A program made the position numbers and the translations under genes. Positions 41,343 to 50,834 of a stretch of DNA of 64,000 nucleotides are shown here, in pieces (position 1 is the first letter of the stretch; each line of letters starts with the position of its first letter). The notes beneath the pieces are model-generated. The model worked only from the letters and a program-made list of their open reading frames with translations. It had not been told where the DNA came from and did not search any database. The DNA comes from Hephaestia mangrovi. Lineage in GTDB: Bacteria > Pseudomonadota > Alphaproteobacteria > Sphingomonadales > Sphingomonadaceae. The DNA lies in NCBI RefSeq assembly GCF_019880555.1, contig NZ_JAINVU010000003.1:550001-614000 (forward strand), read 5' to 3'.

Positions 41343-42776
41343 TCAGATCGTTTGCGCGAGCAGCGCGGGCTTTTTGTCGGCGATCTCGACGATCAACTGG
41401 CCGAACAGCGCATTGGCCCAGGCGAACCAGCTACGCGTGAAATTCGACGGATCGTCCTTGTTGAAGCTCTCGTGCATGAAGCCGGTGCCACCGTGCGTGG
41501 TCTTGAGCCAGTGGAGACATTGCCGGACGGTGGCGTCATCCTCGGCGTTCATCGCGTGGGTGATGATCGACATCGGCCAGATCATGTCGAGACCGATATG
41601 CGGGCCGCCGATGCCCTCGGCGGCCTTGCCCTTGAAGAAATATGGATTGCGATCCGACCAGGCGAGCGCGGCGGTGCGCTTGAACAGCGGATCGTTGCGA
41701 TCGGCAGCGTCGATGATCGCGAGGCCGGAGAGGCTCGGTACGTTGGCGTCGTCCATGAACACCCAATTACCGAAACCGTCGATCTCATAAGCCCAGACCT
41801 GGCCGCCATTGCCGTCGGGGATCAGCGCATACTGCTTGAGCACGCCCTCGACCTCGTTCGCCAGCGCCTCGGCATCGGCGGCGGCGGCCGTATCGCCTCG
41901 CGCCTCGCGGTGGACCTGCGCCACCTTGCGCAGCACCGACACCGCGAACAGGTTCGACGGGATCAGGAACGGATAAAGACACGCATCGTCCGACGGGCGG
42001 AACATCGAGTGGATCAGCCCGATCTTCTTCGTCGGCCGGCCATAGCCGCCGAGCATCAGCGTATCGGTCGGGTTGAGCGCCTCGCGCTGGAAGTGATACG
42101 GCCCCGGCCCCTGCTTGCGCTGCTGGACGCGGAAGGTGGCGACGGCAAGTTGCGCGGCGCGACTCCAGGTGTCGTCGAACGGCGTCTTGTCACGCGTGCG
42201 CGTCCAATATCCGTGGGCGAGACGCATCGTATAGGCGAGCGAATCGATTTCCCACTTCCGCTCGGCAACGCCGGGCTTCATGTCGGTCTTGTCCTTCTGC
42301 GACCAGTCGAGATTCGACATGGCGCTCGGGTCTTTCATGAAGGCGTTGGCATAGGGATCGATCAGGATGCAGCGCGCCTGGCGCTGGATCAGCCCCTGGA
42401 ACAAGCGCTTCAGCCTGGGATCGCGATCGACGAGGTGGATATACGGCTGCACCTGCGCCGAGCTGTCGCGCAGCCACATCGCGTGGATGTCGCCGGTCAG
42501 CACGAAGGTATCGGGCTTGCCGTCGACCGTGCCGACATCGACCGTGGTGTCGAGCGTGTTCGGATAGCAATTCTCGAACATCCAGGCGAGTTCGGGGTCG
42601 GCGATCCTGGCCTTCACCCGCGCGATCTCGGCTTCGATCGCGGAACTGGTGAACTTGCGGTCGGCGGGTGCGGGGCGCTTGCTGGCAAAACCCGCCGCGC
42701 GCGCCGCCGCGGGAAGCGAGCCGGCCAGCGCCAGCGCGCCGGCGCCGGCCATGATGTCTCGTCTGCGAAAAGTCAT
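41343..42776 (-). CDS. GH125 exo-alpha-1,6-mannosidase
   Basis: This 477-residue exported protein has a Tat-like signal ([20 protein letters not shown]). The family motif [19 protein letters not shown], the [10 protein letters not shown] segment and [16 protein letters not shown] are typical of metal-independent GH125 alpha-mannosidases, which remove alpha-1,6-mannose. Working with GH92 enzymes it would strip the 1,6 backbone of yeast-type mannan or the 1,6 arm of N-glycans. It is the first gene of the operon with GH92 paralogue 1 and is divergent from cutC. Confidence 0.93.
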   Translation of the reverse strand: MTFRRRDIMAGAGALALAGSLPAAARAAGFASKRPAPADRKFTSSAIEAEIARVKARIADPELAWMFENCYPNTLDTTVDVGTVDGKPDTFVLTGDIHAMWLRDSSAQVQPYIHLVDRDPRLKRLFQGLIQRQARCILIDPYANAFMKDPSAMSNLDWSQKDKTDMKPGVAERKWEIDSLAYTMRLAHGYWTRTRDKTPFDDTWSRAAQLAVATFRVQQRKQGPGPYHFQREALNPTDTLMLGGYGRPTKKIGLIHSMFRPSDDACLYPFLIPSNLFAVSVLRKVAQVHREARGDTAAAADAEALANEVEGVLKQYALIPDGNGGQVWAYEIDGFGNWVFMDDANVPSLSGLAIIDAADRNDPLFKRTAALAWSDRNPYFFKGKAAEGIGGPHIGLDMIWPMSIITHAMNAEDDATVRQCLHWLKTTHGGTGFMHESFNKDDPSNFTRSWFAWANALFGQLIVEIADKKPALLAQTI

Positions 42777-42922
42777 TCCCTCTCCCCTTGGGGCCGCGCG
42801 CTGTTCCGCCCGATTATCGATGCCCTGATCCTAAGCGCGAGCGACCGGGCGAAACAATAGCTAAATTTGTTTTTCTAATTCGCGGCGATTGCTCGCCGGG
42901 CGCAAGCAGGCGATGAAGCGAC

Positions 42923-43645
42923 ATGGCGATCATCCTCGAAATCTGCGTCGAGACCATGGCGAGCATTGCCGCCGCACGCGCCGGCGGGGCCGATCGCATC
43001 GAATTATGTAGCGCGCTGGCGCTGGGCGGATTGACGCCCTCGGCCGGGCTGATCGCCGCAGCCGTGGCGCAGCCGCTGCCCTGCCATGTCATGATCCGGC
43101 CACGCGGCGGCGATTTCGCTTATGACGCCGATGAAGTGGCGCAGATGGAACGCGACATCGCTTATGCCGCGGGCGCCGGGATGGCGGGCGTGGTGTTCGG
43201 AGCGGCGCGCGACGGCGCGCTGGACCGCCCGGTGCTCGATCGGCTGATGGCCTGCGTTCGCACGGCGGGCCGGCCGCTTTCGACGACGCTGCACCGCGCG
43301 ATCGATACGCTCGACGATCCGGTCGCGGCGATCGAGGTGGCCGTGGGACTCGGGCTCGATCGCGTACTTTCGTCCGGCGGGGCGACGACGGCTCTTACCG
43401 GAATCGAGACGTTGCGCGCGATGCACGAACGCGCGGCTGGACGATTGAAGGTGATGGCCGGGAGCGGCATCAACGCGGGCAACGTCGCCGCACTGCTCGC
43501 CGCGGGCGTGGACGAAATCCACGCGTCCTGCTCGTCACCGCGGCCAAGCGAAAATGCGGCGCTCCACCGGCTGGACTTCGCGGCGACCGTGCCGATCACC
43601 GACGCGGGCCGGGTCCGCGCCCTGCGTGAGGCGATCGACAGCTAA
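42923..43645 (+). CDS. cutC: CutC family protein
   Basis: This 240-residue TIM-barrel protein starts MAIILEICVETMASIAAARAG and has SAGLIAAA, MIRPRGGDF and the C-terminal EIHASCSSPRPS, which define CutC. The family was named for copper homeostasis, but the biochemical function is unsettled. Its place between mannosidase genes hints at a sugar-related role, which is only inference. It is divergent from GH125. Confidence 0.88.
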   Translation: MAIILEICVETMASIAAARAGGADRIELCSALALGGLTPSAGLIAAAVAQPLPCHVMIRPRGGDFAYDADEVAQMERDIAYAAGAGMAGVVFGAARDGALDRPVLDRLMACVRTAGRPLSTTLHRAIDTLDDPVAAIEVAVGLGLDRVLSSGGATTALTGIETLRAMHERAAGRLKVMAGSGINAGNVAALLAAGVDEIHASCSSPRPSENAALHRLDFAATVPITDAGRVRALREAIDS

Positions 43646-43680
43646 ATCGCGACATCGAAGTTAGCGAAACAATCCGCCAC

Positions 43681-43773
43681 CTGCGAACTTGTTTCAGGGT
43701 CCATGGAAAGACAGCAACCGCATACGATCGGTCAACGTCGCGCCATGGATGCTGAAACACGTTCAGCGTGACG
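43681..43773. repeat. Dispersed palindromic repeat, copy 2
   Basis: An arm at 43681-43706 (ctgcgaacttgtttcagggt and on to ccatgg) and an inverted arm at 43743-43773 enclose about 36 bases. On the minus strand the outer 30 bases closely match the element at 18385-18484. It lies between cutC and GH92 paralogue 2, which converge. Confidence 0.75.
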
Positions 43774-43847
43774 AGTCTTATGCGCCGGCATTCACTTCCA
43801 GATGACCACGGCCTCCGAACCGCGCTTCCGCGGTTGCGGGACCGCGA

Positions 43848-46175
43848 TCATTTCGCCGGCGCGCTCATCGAGAAGGGCGCGTCGGCGGGCGCGGCGCCCC
43901 ATTGCTTGTTCGGCGTCGGGCCCATCACGAAGGTGATCGTGCCGCCCTGTTCGAGCGCGTCGTGGGTGAAGAACGTCTTGTCGTGCGGCGTTCCGTTGAA
44001 CTTGACCGACTGGATGTAGACATTCTCCGCGCTGTTGTTCTCGGCGTTGATCGTCAGCGTCTTGCCCGTAGGCATGGTCAGCGTGACGGTGCGGAACAGC
44101 GGGCTGCCGATCGCATATTGCCCGCTCGACGGGGTGACGGGGTAGAAGCCGAGCGCCGAGAACACGTACCAGGCCGAGGTCTGGCCGTTATCCTCGTCGC
44201 CGGGATAGCCGTCGGGGGTCGCCGAATAGAGCTTCTTCATCACGTCGCGGGCGTGGAATTGCGCCTTCCACGGCGCGCCGGCCCAATCGTAGAGATAGAT
44301 CATGTGCTGGATCGGCTGATTGCCGTGCGCATATTGCCCCATGTCGACGATCTGCATTTCGCGGATCTCGTGGATCACCTGGCCGTAATAGCTGTCGTCG
44401 AAGATCGGCGGCGTGGAGAAGATCGAATCGAGCTTGGCGACATATTTATCGCGCCCGCCCATCAGGTCGATCAGCCCCTGTTCGTCCTGCATCGCCGAGA
44501 AGCTGTAGTGCAGCGCATTGCCTTCGGTGAAGGCATCGCCCCATTTGTACGGATTGAACGGCGTCTCCCACGATCCGTCGCGGTTGCGGCCGCGCATCCA
44601 GCCGGTCGAGGGGTCGTAGAGCTTGCGGTAATTCTGCGCGTGCTCGGCATAGAACTTGGCGTCCTCGGTCTTGCCGAGCGCCTTGGCGAGCTGCGAGATC
44701 GAGAAATCGGCGGTGGCATATTCGAGCGTGCGCGCGGCATTCTCGTTGATGCCGACGTCATAGGGGACGTAGCCGAGCTTGTTGTACCAATCGACGCCCT
44801 CGCGGCCGACCGCGCTGATCACATTGCCGCGCTTGTCGACCGGGCGATCCTTGTCGGTGGTCGCGTCCTTGACCATCGCTTCGTAAAGCGTGTTGACGTC
44901 GAACCCGCGCACGCCGTTGATATAGGCATCGGCGATGATGTTGTCGGCGTTCGAGCCGACCATCACGTCGCGATAGCCCGGGCTCGCCCATTCGGGCAGC
45001 CAGCCGCCCTCCTTATAAGCGTTTACCAGGCCCTGCATCATCTCGCTGTCGCGCTCGGGATACATCAACGCGAAGAAGGGGAAGACCGCGCGCCACGTGT
45101 CCCAGAAGCCGTTGTCGGTGTACATGTAGCCGGCGTGGACCTTGCCGTCATACGGGCTGTAATGGACCGTCTTCCCGCTGGCGTCGGTTTCATAGAACAT
45201 GCGCGGGAATTGCAGCATGCGGTAGAGCGCCGAATAGAAGGTACGGCGATTGTCGAGGCTGGGATCGCTGACCTTGATGCGATCGAACTGGGTCTGCCAC
45301 GCCCGCTTGGCCTTGGCCTCGGTCTGCGCGAAGCTGTCGTTGCCGATTTCACGGTCGAGATTGAGCTCGGCCTGATCGGGGCTGATGAACGAGGAGGCGA
45401 CCTTGACGTGGATCTTCTCGCCGGCGGCGGTCTTGAAGCTGACGACCGCGCCGACATGGCCGCCCTCGCGCGACAGGTCGCCGGTCAACTGCCAATTGTC
45501 GTCCCAGGTGCGGCTGACGGTGAAATCGTGGTCGAACTGCGCGACCCAGTAATTGTGGAAATTGTCGGGCACGCCGCCGTGGTTGTTGCGGACATAGCCG
45601 ACGATGCGGCGCTTGGCGGGCTCGATCCTGACCATCGATCCGCCGTCCTGGCCGTCGATCAGGATGTGCGCATCGTCGCTCTTGGGAAAGGTGAACTCGA
45701 ACTGCGCAGCGCGCGCTGTCGGGGCGATCTCGGCCGTCACGTCGTAATCGGCGAGATAGACCTTGTAGTCGTACGGGTGCGCGACCTCGGCCTTGTGGCT
45801 GTACCAGCTCGCGCGGTCCTCGGGCTTCAATTTGAGCGGGCCGGTCTCCGCGAACAGCGCGAGCGCGGCATAATCGTTCATCCACGGGCTCGGCTGGTGG
45901 GTCTGCTTGATGCCGTTGATCTTGTGCGCGGCATAAGTGTACGCCCAGCCATCGCCCATCTTGCCGGTGACGGGCGTCCAGCTGTTCATCCCCCAGGGCA
46001 CCGACACCATCGGATAGGTGTTGCCGTAGGACAAGGTGTAATCCGAATCGGTCCCCATCAGCGGATTGACCAGATCGACCGAGGCCGGCGCCGTCTCTGC
46101 CGCGAGCACGGGCGCGGCGAGCGAGGTCGAGACGAAGGCGGTCGCGGCGAGCAACAAGGCGGTCTTGCGGATCAT
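43848..46175 (-). CDS. GH92 exo-alpha-mannosidase, paralogue 2
   Basis: This 775-residue exported enzyme has a signal peptide (LLLAATAFVSTSLAAPVLA). The domain starts LMGTDSDYTLSYGNTYPMVSVPWGMNSW; it has the acid Glu at E551 (AFTEGNALHYSF), a GNQP loop at 618-621 where paralogue 1 has GNEP, and GDEDNGQTSAWY at 659-670. The Asp-Glu-Asp pattern and Gln loop set it apart from the others. It overlaps the GH43 gene upstream by 4 bases, so the two are translated together. The substrate linkage cannot be told from sequence. Confidence 0.92.
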   Translation of the reverse strand: MIRKTALLLAATAFVSTSLAAPVLAAETAPASVDLVNPLMGTDSDYTLSYGNTYPMVSVPWGMNSWTPVTGKMGDGWAYTYAAHKINGIKQTHQPSPWMNDYAALALFAETGPLKLKPEDRASWYSHKAEVAHPYDYKVYLADYDVTAEIAPTARAAQFEFTFPKSDDAHILIDGQDGGSMVRIEPAKRRIVGYVRNNHGGVPDNFHNYWVAQFDHDFTVSRTWDDNWQLTGDLSREGGHVGAVVSFKTAAGEKIHVKVASSFISPDQAELNLDREIGNDSFAQTEAKAKRAWQTQFDRIKVSDPSLDNRRTFYSALYRMLQFPRMFYETDASGKTVHYSPYDGKVHAGYMYTDNGFWDTWRAVFPFFALMYPERDSEMMQGLVNAYKEGGWLPEWASPGYRDVMVGSNADNIIADAYINGVRGFDVNTLYEAMVKDATTDKDRPVDKRGNVISAVGREGVDWYNKLGYVPYDVGINENAARTLEYATADFSISQLAKALGKTEDAKFYAEHAQNYRKLYDPSTGWMRGRNRDGSWETPFNPYKWGDAFTEGNALHYSFSAMQDEQGLIDLMGGRDKYVAKLDSIFSTPPIFDDSYYGQVIHEIREMQIVDMGQYAHGNQPIQHMIYLYDWAGAPWKAQFHARDVMKKLYSATPDGYPGDEDNGQTSAWYVFSALGFYPVTPSSGQYAIGSPLFRTVTLTMPTGKTLTINAENNSAENVYIQSVKFNGTPHDKTFFTHDALEQGGTITFVMGPTPNKQWGAAPADAPFSMSAPAK

Positions 46176-47224
46176 GGGTGCTCCTTGATCGGGCGCGGTG
46201 TAGTGACGCCCTGATTGGTCATGACGACGGGGTTGATCGTGCCGTCGGCGTTGAAGGTCATGCGGTCGATCGCGAGCTGGCGGTGATCGCCATCATCGTC
46301 ACCCAAGGGACGACGGTGATAGACGATATACCAATCGTCGGTGCCCGGCACGTTGACCACCGAATGATGGCCCGCGCCGCGCGCGATCTTGAAATCCTGC
46401 GCCAGGATCACGCCCTTCGGCGTGAACGGGCCGAGCGGGCTTTTGCCCATCGCATAGGCGACGCGATAATTGGGGCCGGTCCAGTCGCCTTCGGACCACA
46501 TCAGATAATAGGTGCCGTGCCGCTTGATCATGAACGAGCCCTCGACATAGCCTGGCGGCGTGATCTCCTTGAAGGTTGATCCATCGGGAAATTTTTCGAT
46601 GTGCCGCAGGTCGGGCGACAGGCGCACGACGTTACAATGGCCCCAGCCGCCGTAGTAAAGATACACCTGCCCGTCGTCGTCGCGGTAGACGAACGGATCG
46701 ATCGGCTGTGCGCCATTATGGAAGGCCGGGATCAGCGGATGGCCCAGCGCATCCTTGAACGGGCCGCCGGGATGGTCCGCGACCGCGAGGCCGATGCCGC
46801 CGGTCTGCGTGTCGTTCTGGATGTCGTTGGCGCCGAAGAACAGGTAATATTTGCCACCAGCCTCGATCGCCGAGGGCGCCCAGACGGCATAGGCCGCCCA
46901 AGAAATGTTGGCGATGTCCAGGACGTGGCTATGCCTGGTCCAATGCACCAGATCAGGCGAGGAGAAGGCATCCATATAGGTCTGCGCCGCATAGGACGGA
47001 TGGACCATATGCGCCTTGCGCGCGGCCGCCTGCGCGGGCGTGAAATGCTGCGGATCGGGCTTACCAGACACGTCCGACAGCGTCGGGTAGATCCAATATT
47101 GATGATCGAAGATGCGGATTTCGGGATCGGCATACCAGCCCGGCACGATCGGGTTCGTGGCCAGCACGGCGGCAGGCACCATTGCCAGCAGTGATGCGGC
47201 GAACGCGGCGGCGAGTGTGCGCAT
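46172..47224 (-). CDS. GH43 family glycoside hydrolase
   Basis: This 350-residue exported protein (signal LAAAFAASLLAMVPAAVLA) has a five-bladed propeller pattern with the N-terminal catalytic Asp in WYADPEIRI, the central Asp in QPIDPFVYRDDDGQVYLYY and the Glu in GYVEGSFMIKRHGTYYLMWS. GH43 enzymes act on arabinose, xylose or galactose links. The substrate here is unclear, since the rest of the locus is mannan-directed. AGGAGG lies 4 bases before the ATG, directly behind a terminator hairpin. Confidence 0.88.
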   Translation of the reverse strand: MRTLAAAFAASLLAMVPAAVLATNPIVPGWYADPEIRIFDHQYWIYPTLSDVSGKPDPQHFTPAQAAARKAHMVHPSYAAQTYMDAFSSPDLVHWTRHSHVLDIANISWAAYAVWAPSAIEAGGKYYLFFGANDIQNDTQTGGIGLAVADHPGGPFKDALGHPLIPAFHNGAQPIDPFVYRDDDGQVYLYYGGWGHCNVVRLSPDLRHIEKFPDGSTFKEITPPGYVEGSFMIKRHGTYYLMWSEGDWTGPNYRVAYAMGKSPLGPFTPKGVILAQDFKIARGAGHHSVVNVPGTDDWYIVYHRRPLGDDDGDHRQLAIDRMTFNADGTINPVVMTNQGVTTPRPIKEHP

Positions 47225-47246
47225 GATCCTCCTCGGCGCTTCGAGC

Positions 47247-47279
47247 AAAAAAAGGGGCGGCACCGGATGATGCCGCCCC
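47247..47279 (-). terminator. Intrinsic terminator between the TonB receptor and GH43
   Basis: On the minus strand an 8-base GC stem (47279-47272 with 47261-47254) with a 10-base loop is followed by seven T. It stands about 138 bases after the receptor stop and 23 bases before the GH43 start. It would end or reduce receptor transcription before the hydrolase genes. Confidence 0.85.
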
Positions 47280-47417
47280 AATGATCAGGTCGCTACTGGG
47301 GGAAGGCAACCAGATCGGGAAATAAGGATACTTCCGACATGGAGGCGACGACCTGGAAAGGCGTTGGCGTGGATCGGTGTCGCAGACCGCCGGCCGACGG
47401 CACCGACCACATCGACA

Positions 47418-50400
47418 TCAGAAGGTGTACGACAGCCCCATGTAATAACGACGGCCAGAATAGACGTTCGAGATGAAACGATCCTTCGTGTCGTTGCCGA
47501 GGTGCTGGCGCTGTTCCGACTTGGTCAGGTTGATGACCGACGCCGTGAGCTGCACGTTCTTGACGATGTTGAGCGACGCATTGAGATCGACCTGTTCATA
47601 CGGGTCGTCATAGACGTTCAACCCCGATTGCAGACCTTCGACGACCTCGCCGCGGCGGGTGTACGACGCGCGCACCAGCACCGGGCCATGCTCGTAGAAC
47701 ACCGAACCGTTGAACTGCGTCTTCGCACTGCCGACCAGCGGCGAGGTGCCGATCTTCTCGCCGTTCAGCGACACGTCGGCGACCGAGGTGTGGTTATAGG
47801 TGAAGTTCACCTGCGCGCCGAGGCCGAAGTCCAGCGTGTGCTGGGCATAAGCTTCGATACCTTCCGAAACCGCCGACGAGCCGTTCGCCGCCGTCGAATA
47901 TTGCTGGACGGTCACCGTCTCGCCGTTGACCACGGTCGGCGTGTCCATCACGATCGGGACGATGAAATCGTGCACGTCCTTGCGGAACAGGGTCGCGCCG
48001 ATCACCGAGCCGGGGTGGAAATACCATTCCAGACCGACGTCATATTGCCAGGCGTTGAACGGCTTGAGATCGAAATTGCCGCCGCTGCCGAACCAGCCCG
48101 GCAGCGCGCCGAACTGACCGCGGTCGATGACGAACCAGTCGGAATTGAACGTCAGGTTGCGGTTGCCGGCGAGATCGCCGTAGCCCGGTCGTGAGATCAC
48201 CTTCGACACTTCGCCGCGAGCGAGCAGGCGAGGCGTGATGTTCCACGCGATGTTGAAGCTCGGCAGGACGTTGGTGTACTGCTTCGACTCCTTGTGCGGA
48301 CTGTATACGCGACGCTCGCGTTCGGATTGCGGATAGACGAGACAGTTGCCGTCGTCGCCGATGAGCGCCGGCGAGGTCGGATCGTTGGCAATCTCGTGCT
48401 TACAATATTTGTCCTCGTAATAGACGACATCGGTCGAGATGCCGGTTTCCTTAGTGTTGACGACGCGCACACCGATATTGCCGCGGATCGTGTCCGTCTT
48501 GTAGTTGACCTGCGCGTAGCCCGCCCAGATTCGTTCGCCGATATTATAGAGGTTCTGAGGCTGCGGCACCCGAACCGGCCCGTTATAGGTCGAGTTCAGA
48601 TAGTCCAGGTAGTTCGGCATGTTGAACGCGGGGAACGTGCTCGCTGAGAAGCCGCCGGCGATATTGCCGATGGGCTTGTTCAGGAAGAAGTCCGGGCTGG
48701 TGACCGCGGCGCCGGGGGCATCCTGGTAGCGCAGCGTGTTATCCGCATCCGCATACCAATCGAACTCGCCGGTTTCGCGGTGAATGTTGGTGTCACGCCA
48801 TTTGCCGCCGACCTGGATCGAATCGATGAACGAATCGAAATGCCGGGTGAGGTCGACCTGCGCATAACGCTGAGCGATCGAGCTGTTGGTGTAGCCCGAG
48901 CCGGTCGATCCCAGGTCGATCTGGGTGAGACCGTTCATGATATTGTCTTGCAGGTCCGGCGAGAATTGCATCGCGACCGACTGATTGGTGAACGACCAAG
49001 CGCTCAGCGAATTGCCGTTGACGTTGCCGGCCGCGCCGTGCTCGCCGTTGACCACGCGCGGCTTCGCCTGGGCATAGAATTGGAAGGACGGGCCGCCGGT
49101 CGCCTTGGTCTTGCCGAGCGTGAAGGCGACGTCGAGCCGGCCGACATGCCAATCGCCGTGCACATCATAGGTGTTCGAGATGATCTTCTGGCGGGCATAA
49201 TAGCTCTGCATCGCTGGCGTTTCCATCGTGCAGGGATCTGACGGCACGCCAGTGTCCGGATTCACCGTGACAGTACGGCAGCCGGTACCCTCGGCCGGCA
49301 CCTGGAAGGTCGCCGATTGCATGATCGTCCCGCTCGAATCGAACGTCGCGCCCTGGAACAGCTTGCCGCCGCTGCCATAGCCCCATTCCGGAATCTTGAG
49401 GACGTTGTTGACGTTGTTCTCGCTCAGCTGGAACCGGAAGTAATTGGCGGTGATCTCGAGATTGTTGAACGGCCGCATCTGCGCCGTCGCCTGGATGCCG
49501 AGCCGCTTGCGCTTCTCGACCAGCACCGATTCGTCGACCGACTGCGGCGCCCAATAGCCGCTGTAATGCGTGCCGTCCTGGGCCGTCTCGCCGCTGCCCC
49601 AATAATCGATCGCGCCGTCGTTGGCGTAGGTATTGCCGTGAATGTCGGTCGCGGGCTGGGTCGTGGCGTCGTCGGACCACCAGTGCCAGCTCTCGGTATT
49701 TGCGCCGAGCGTGCGGTTGGTACGCTCCTGATAGGTCGCGCCGACCAGGAAGCCGAGGGTCTTGTCCTCATTGTGCCAGGAGAGCACGCCCGAGGCATCG
49801 GGCTCGACCTTCTTGGTGACGTCGGCATAGGTACCCTCGATCTGCGCGGTGGCGAACCACGGCTTGAGATCGAGCGGCTTGCGCGTGTGGTTGATGATGA
49901 CGCCGCCGACGCCGCCTTCGTCGAGACGCGCCTCCGGCGACTTGTAGACGTCGACGCTGGCGATCATGTTCGCAGGCAACAGCAGATAGTCGAACGAACG
50001 CGACGGATCACCTTGCGTCGCCGAAGCGAGAAAGTTGCCGTTGAGTTCGGTCAACGTGAGGTCGGAGCTCAGGCCGCGGATGCTGACGCGCGAACCTTCG
50101 CCGCCATCGCGCTCGATGATGACGCCCGGCACACGCTGCAGCGCGTCGGCGACGTTCTTGTCGGGGAACTTGCCGACGTCGTCGGCAGTGATGACGTCGA
50201 TGAATGCGTTCGCATTGCGCTTTTGCGTCAGGCTCGCCTCGATCGACTTGCGGTAGCCGGTGACGACGATGTCGCTGCCCGGCTGGCTCTGCGTCGCATC
50301 GGTGGCAGCGCTTGCCTGCGCGGCTGGATCGGCGGACGGCCCGGTCGCCGTCTGGGCGTGCGCGATGCCGGCGAAACCGGCGATCATGCTGCCGGTGAGC

Positions 50401-50462
50401 AGCAGACGCGCCATCGCCCGGGTGCGCAGCTTGTTGGTGTGAAATGCGTGACCCACGGCCAT
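47418..50462 (-). CDS. TonB-dependent outer-membrane receptor (glycan-locus type)
   Basis: This 1014-residue protein has a signal peptide (LLLTGSMIAGFAGIAHAQ), a TonB box-like region (SDIVVTGYRKSIEASL), a plug domain (FPDKNVADALQRVPGVIIERDGGEGSRVSIRGL) and a long beta-barrel ending in Phe (YMGLSYTF). It belongs to the TIGR01782 group of sphingomonad and Xanthomonas receptors. It probably imports mannan or N-glycan oligosaccharides. GGAGGG upstream supports the ATG at 50462, and AATACAA/TTGTATT with a TTGACA lies further up at 50584-50612. Confidence 0.93.
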   Translation of the reverse strand: MAVGHAFHTNKLRTRAMARLLLTGSMIAGFAGIAHAQTATGPSADPAAQASAATDATQSQPGSDIVVTGYRKSIEASLTQKRNANAFIDVITADDVGKFPDKNVADALQRVPGVIIERDGGEGSRVSIRGLSSDLTLTELNGNFLASATQGDPSRSFDYLLLPANMIASVDVYKSPEARLDEGGVGGVIINHTRKPLDLKPWFATAQIEGTYADVTKKVEPDASGVLSWHNEDKTLGFLVGATYQERTNRTLGANTESWHWWSDDATTQPATDIHGNTYANDGAIDYWGSGETAQDGTHYSGYWAPQSVDESVLVEKRKRLGIQATAQMRPFNNLEITANYFRFQLSENNVNNVLKIPEWGYGSGGKLFQGATFDSSGTIMQSATFQVPAEGTGCRTVTVNPDTGVPSDPCTMETPAMQSYYARQKIISNTYDVHGDWHVGRLDVAFTLGKTKATGGPSFQFYAQAKPRVVNGEHGAAGNVNGNSLSAWSFTNQSVAMQFSPDLQDNIMNGLTQIDLGSTGSGYTNSSIAQRYAQVDLTRHFDSFIDSIQVGGKWRDTNIHRETGEFDWYADADNTLRYQDAPGAAVTSPDFFLNKPIGNIAGGFSASTFPAFNMPNYLDYLNSTYNGPVRVPQPQNLYNIGERIWAGYAQVNYKTDTIRGNIGVRVVNTKETGISTDVVYYEDKYCKHEIANDPTSPALIGDDGNCLVYPQSERERRVYSPHKESKQYTNVLPSFNIAWNITPRLLARGEVSKVISRPGYGDLAGNRNLTFNSDWFVIDRGQFGALPGWFGSGGNFDLKPFNAWQYDVGLEWYFHPGSVIGATLFRKDVHDFIVPIVMDTPTVVNGETVTVQQYSTAANGSSAVSEGIEAYAQHTLDFGLGAQVNFTYNHTSVADVSLNGEKIGTSPLVGSAKTQFNGSVFYEHGPVLVRASYTRRGEVVEGLQSGLNVYDDPYEQVDLNASLNIVKNVQLTASVINLTKSEQRQHLGNDTKDRFISNVYSGRRYYMGLSYTF

Positions 50463-50834
50463 CTGTATTCCCTCCCTCGACGCGAAGCCCAGCTTCGCCC
50501 TGTTGTGTTTGCGCTGCCCGACCTGCCGGGAGCAGGGCCCGCAAACCATGCGCGGCCAAGCGATCAGCGATGCCTTATTTCAAAATACAAAAAACAATTT
50601 GTCAATTGTATTGTCGCGGCGCTTGCGCGATACCCCGGACGTATCGTCCGCCCATCGTTGGTGCGGTGGACAAGACATTGAATGAAGGGCGGATTGCTTC
50701 TGCACCTGGCAGCAAGGTGATCTGCCGCGGAGGCACTGCGGCCCATCGCGTCATCGGCTATGTGAAGCAGATGGCAGCGGCTTGTGACATTTAGGCCACG
50801 TCGTTCCGGCGGGGCGCGAAAGGGAGAGGAAATC
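50463..50834. other. Divergent intergenic region between TonB receptor and GH92 paralogue 3
   Basis: The 372 bases contain no supported gene. They hold the AT-rich control element at 50584-50612 for the receptor and a ribosome-binding site (GGGAGAGGA) for GH92 paralogue 3 at the right end. Confidence 0.7.
50584..50612 (-). promoter_or_regulatory. Candidate operator/promoter of the TonB receptor
   Basis: AATACAA (50584-50590) and TTGTATT (50606-50612) are perfect 7-base inverted arms 15 bases apart. On the minus strand the block contains TTGACA as a -35 and TGAAAT 17 bases on as a weak -10. The 21 bases at 50588-50608 match 58655-58675, upstream of GH92 paralogue 4, at 18 of 21 positions. A ROK-type or other repressor site is likely. 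Confidence 0.6.

Noticed and set aside
39116..41440. A 774-residue plus-strand frame opposite GH92 paralogue 1, and similar long frames at 43902-46214, 35133-37292 and 15053-16504
   Set aside because: They are antisense to genes with clear family motifs, are rich in Arg, Gly and Ala, and show no motif of their own. High GC content produces such open antisense frames.
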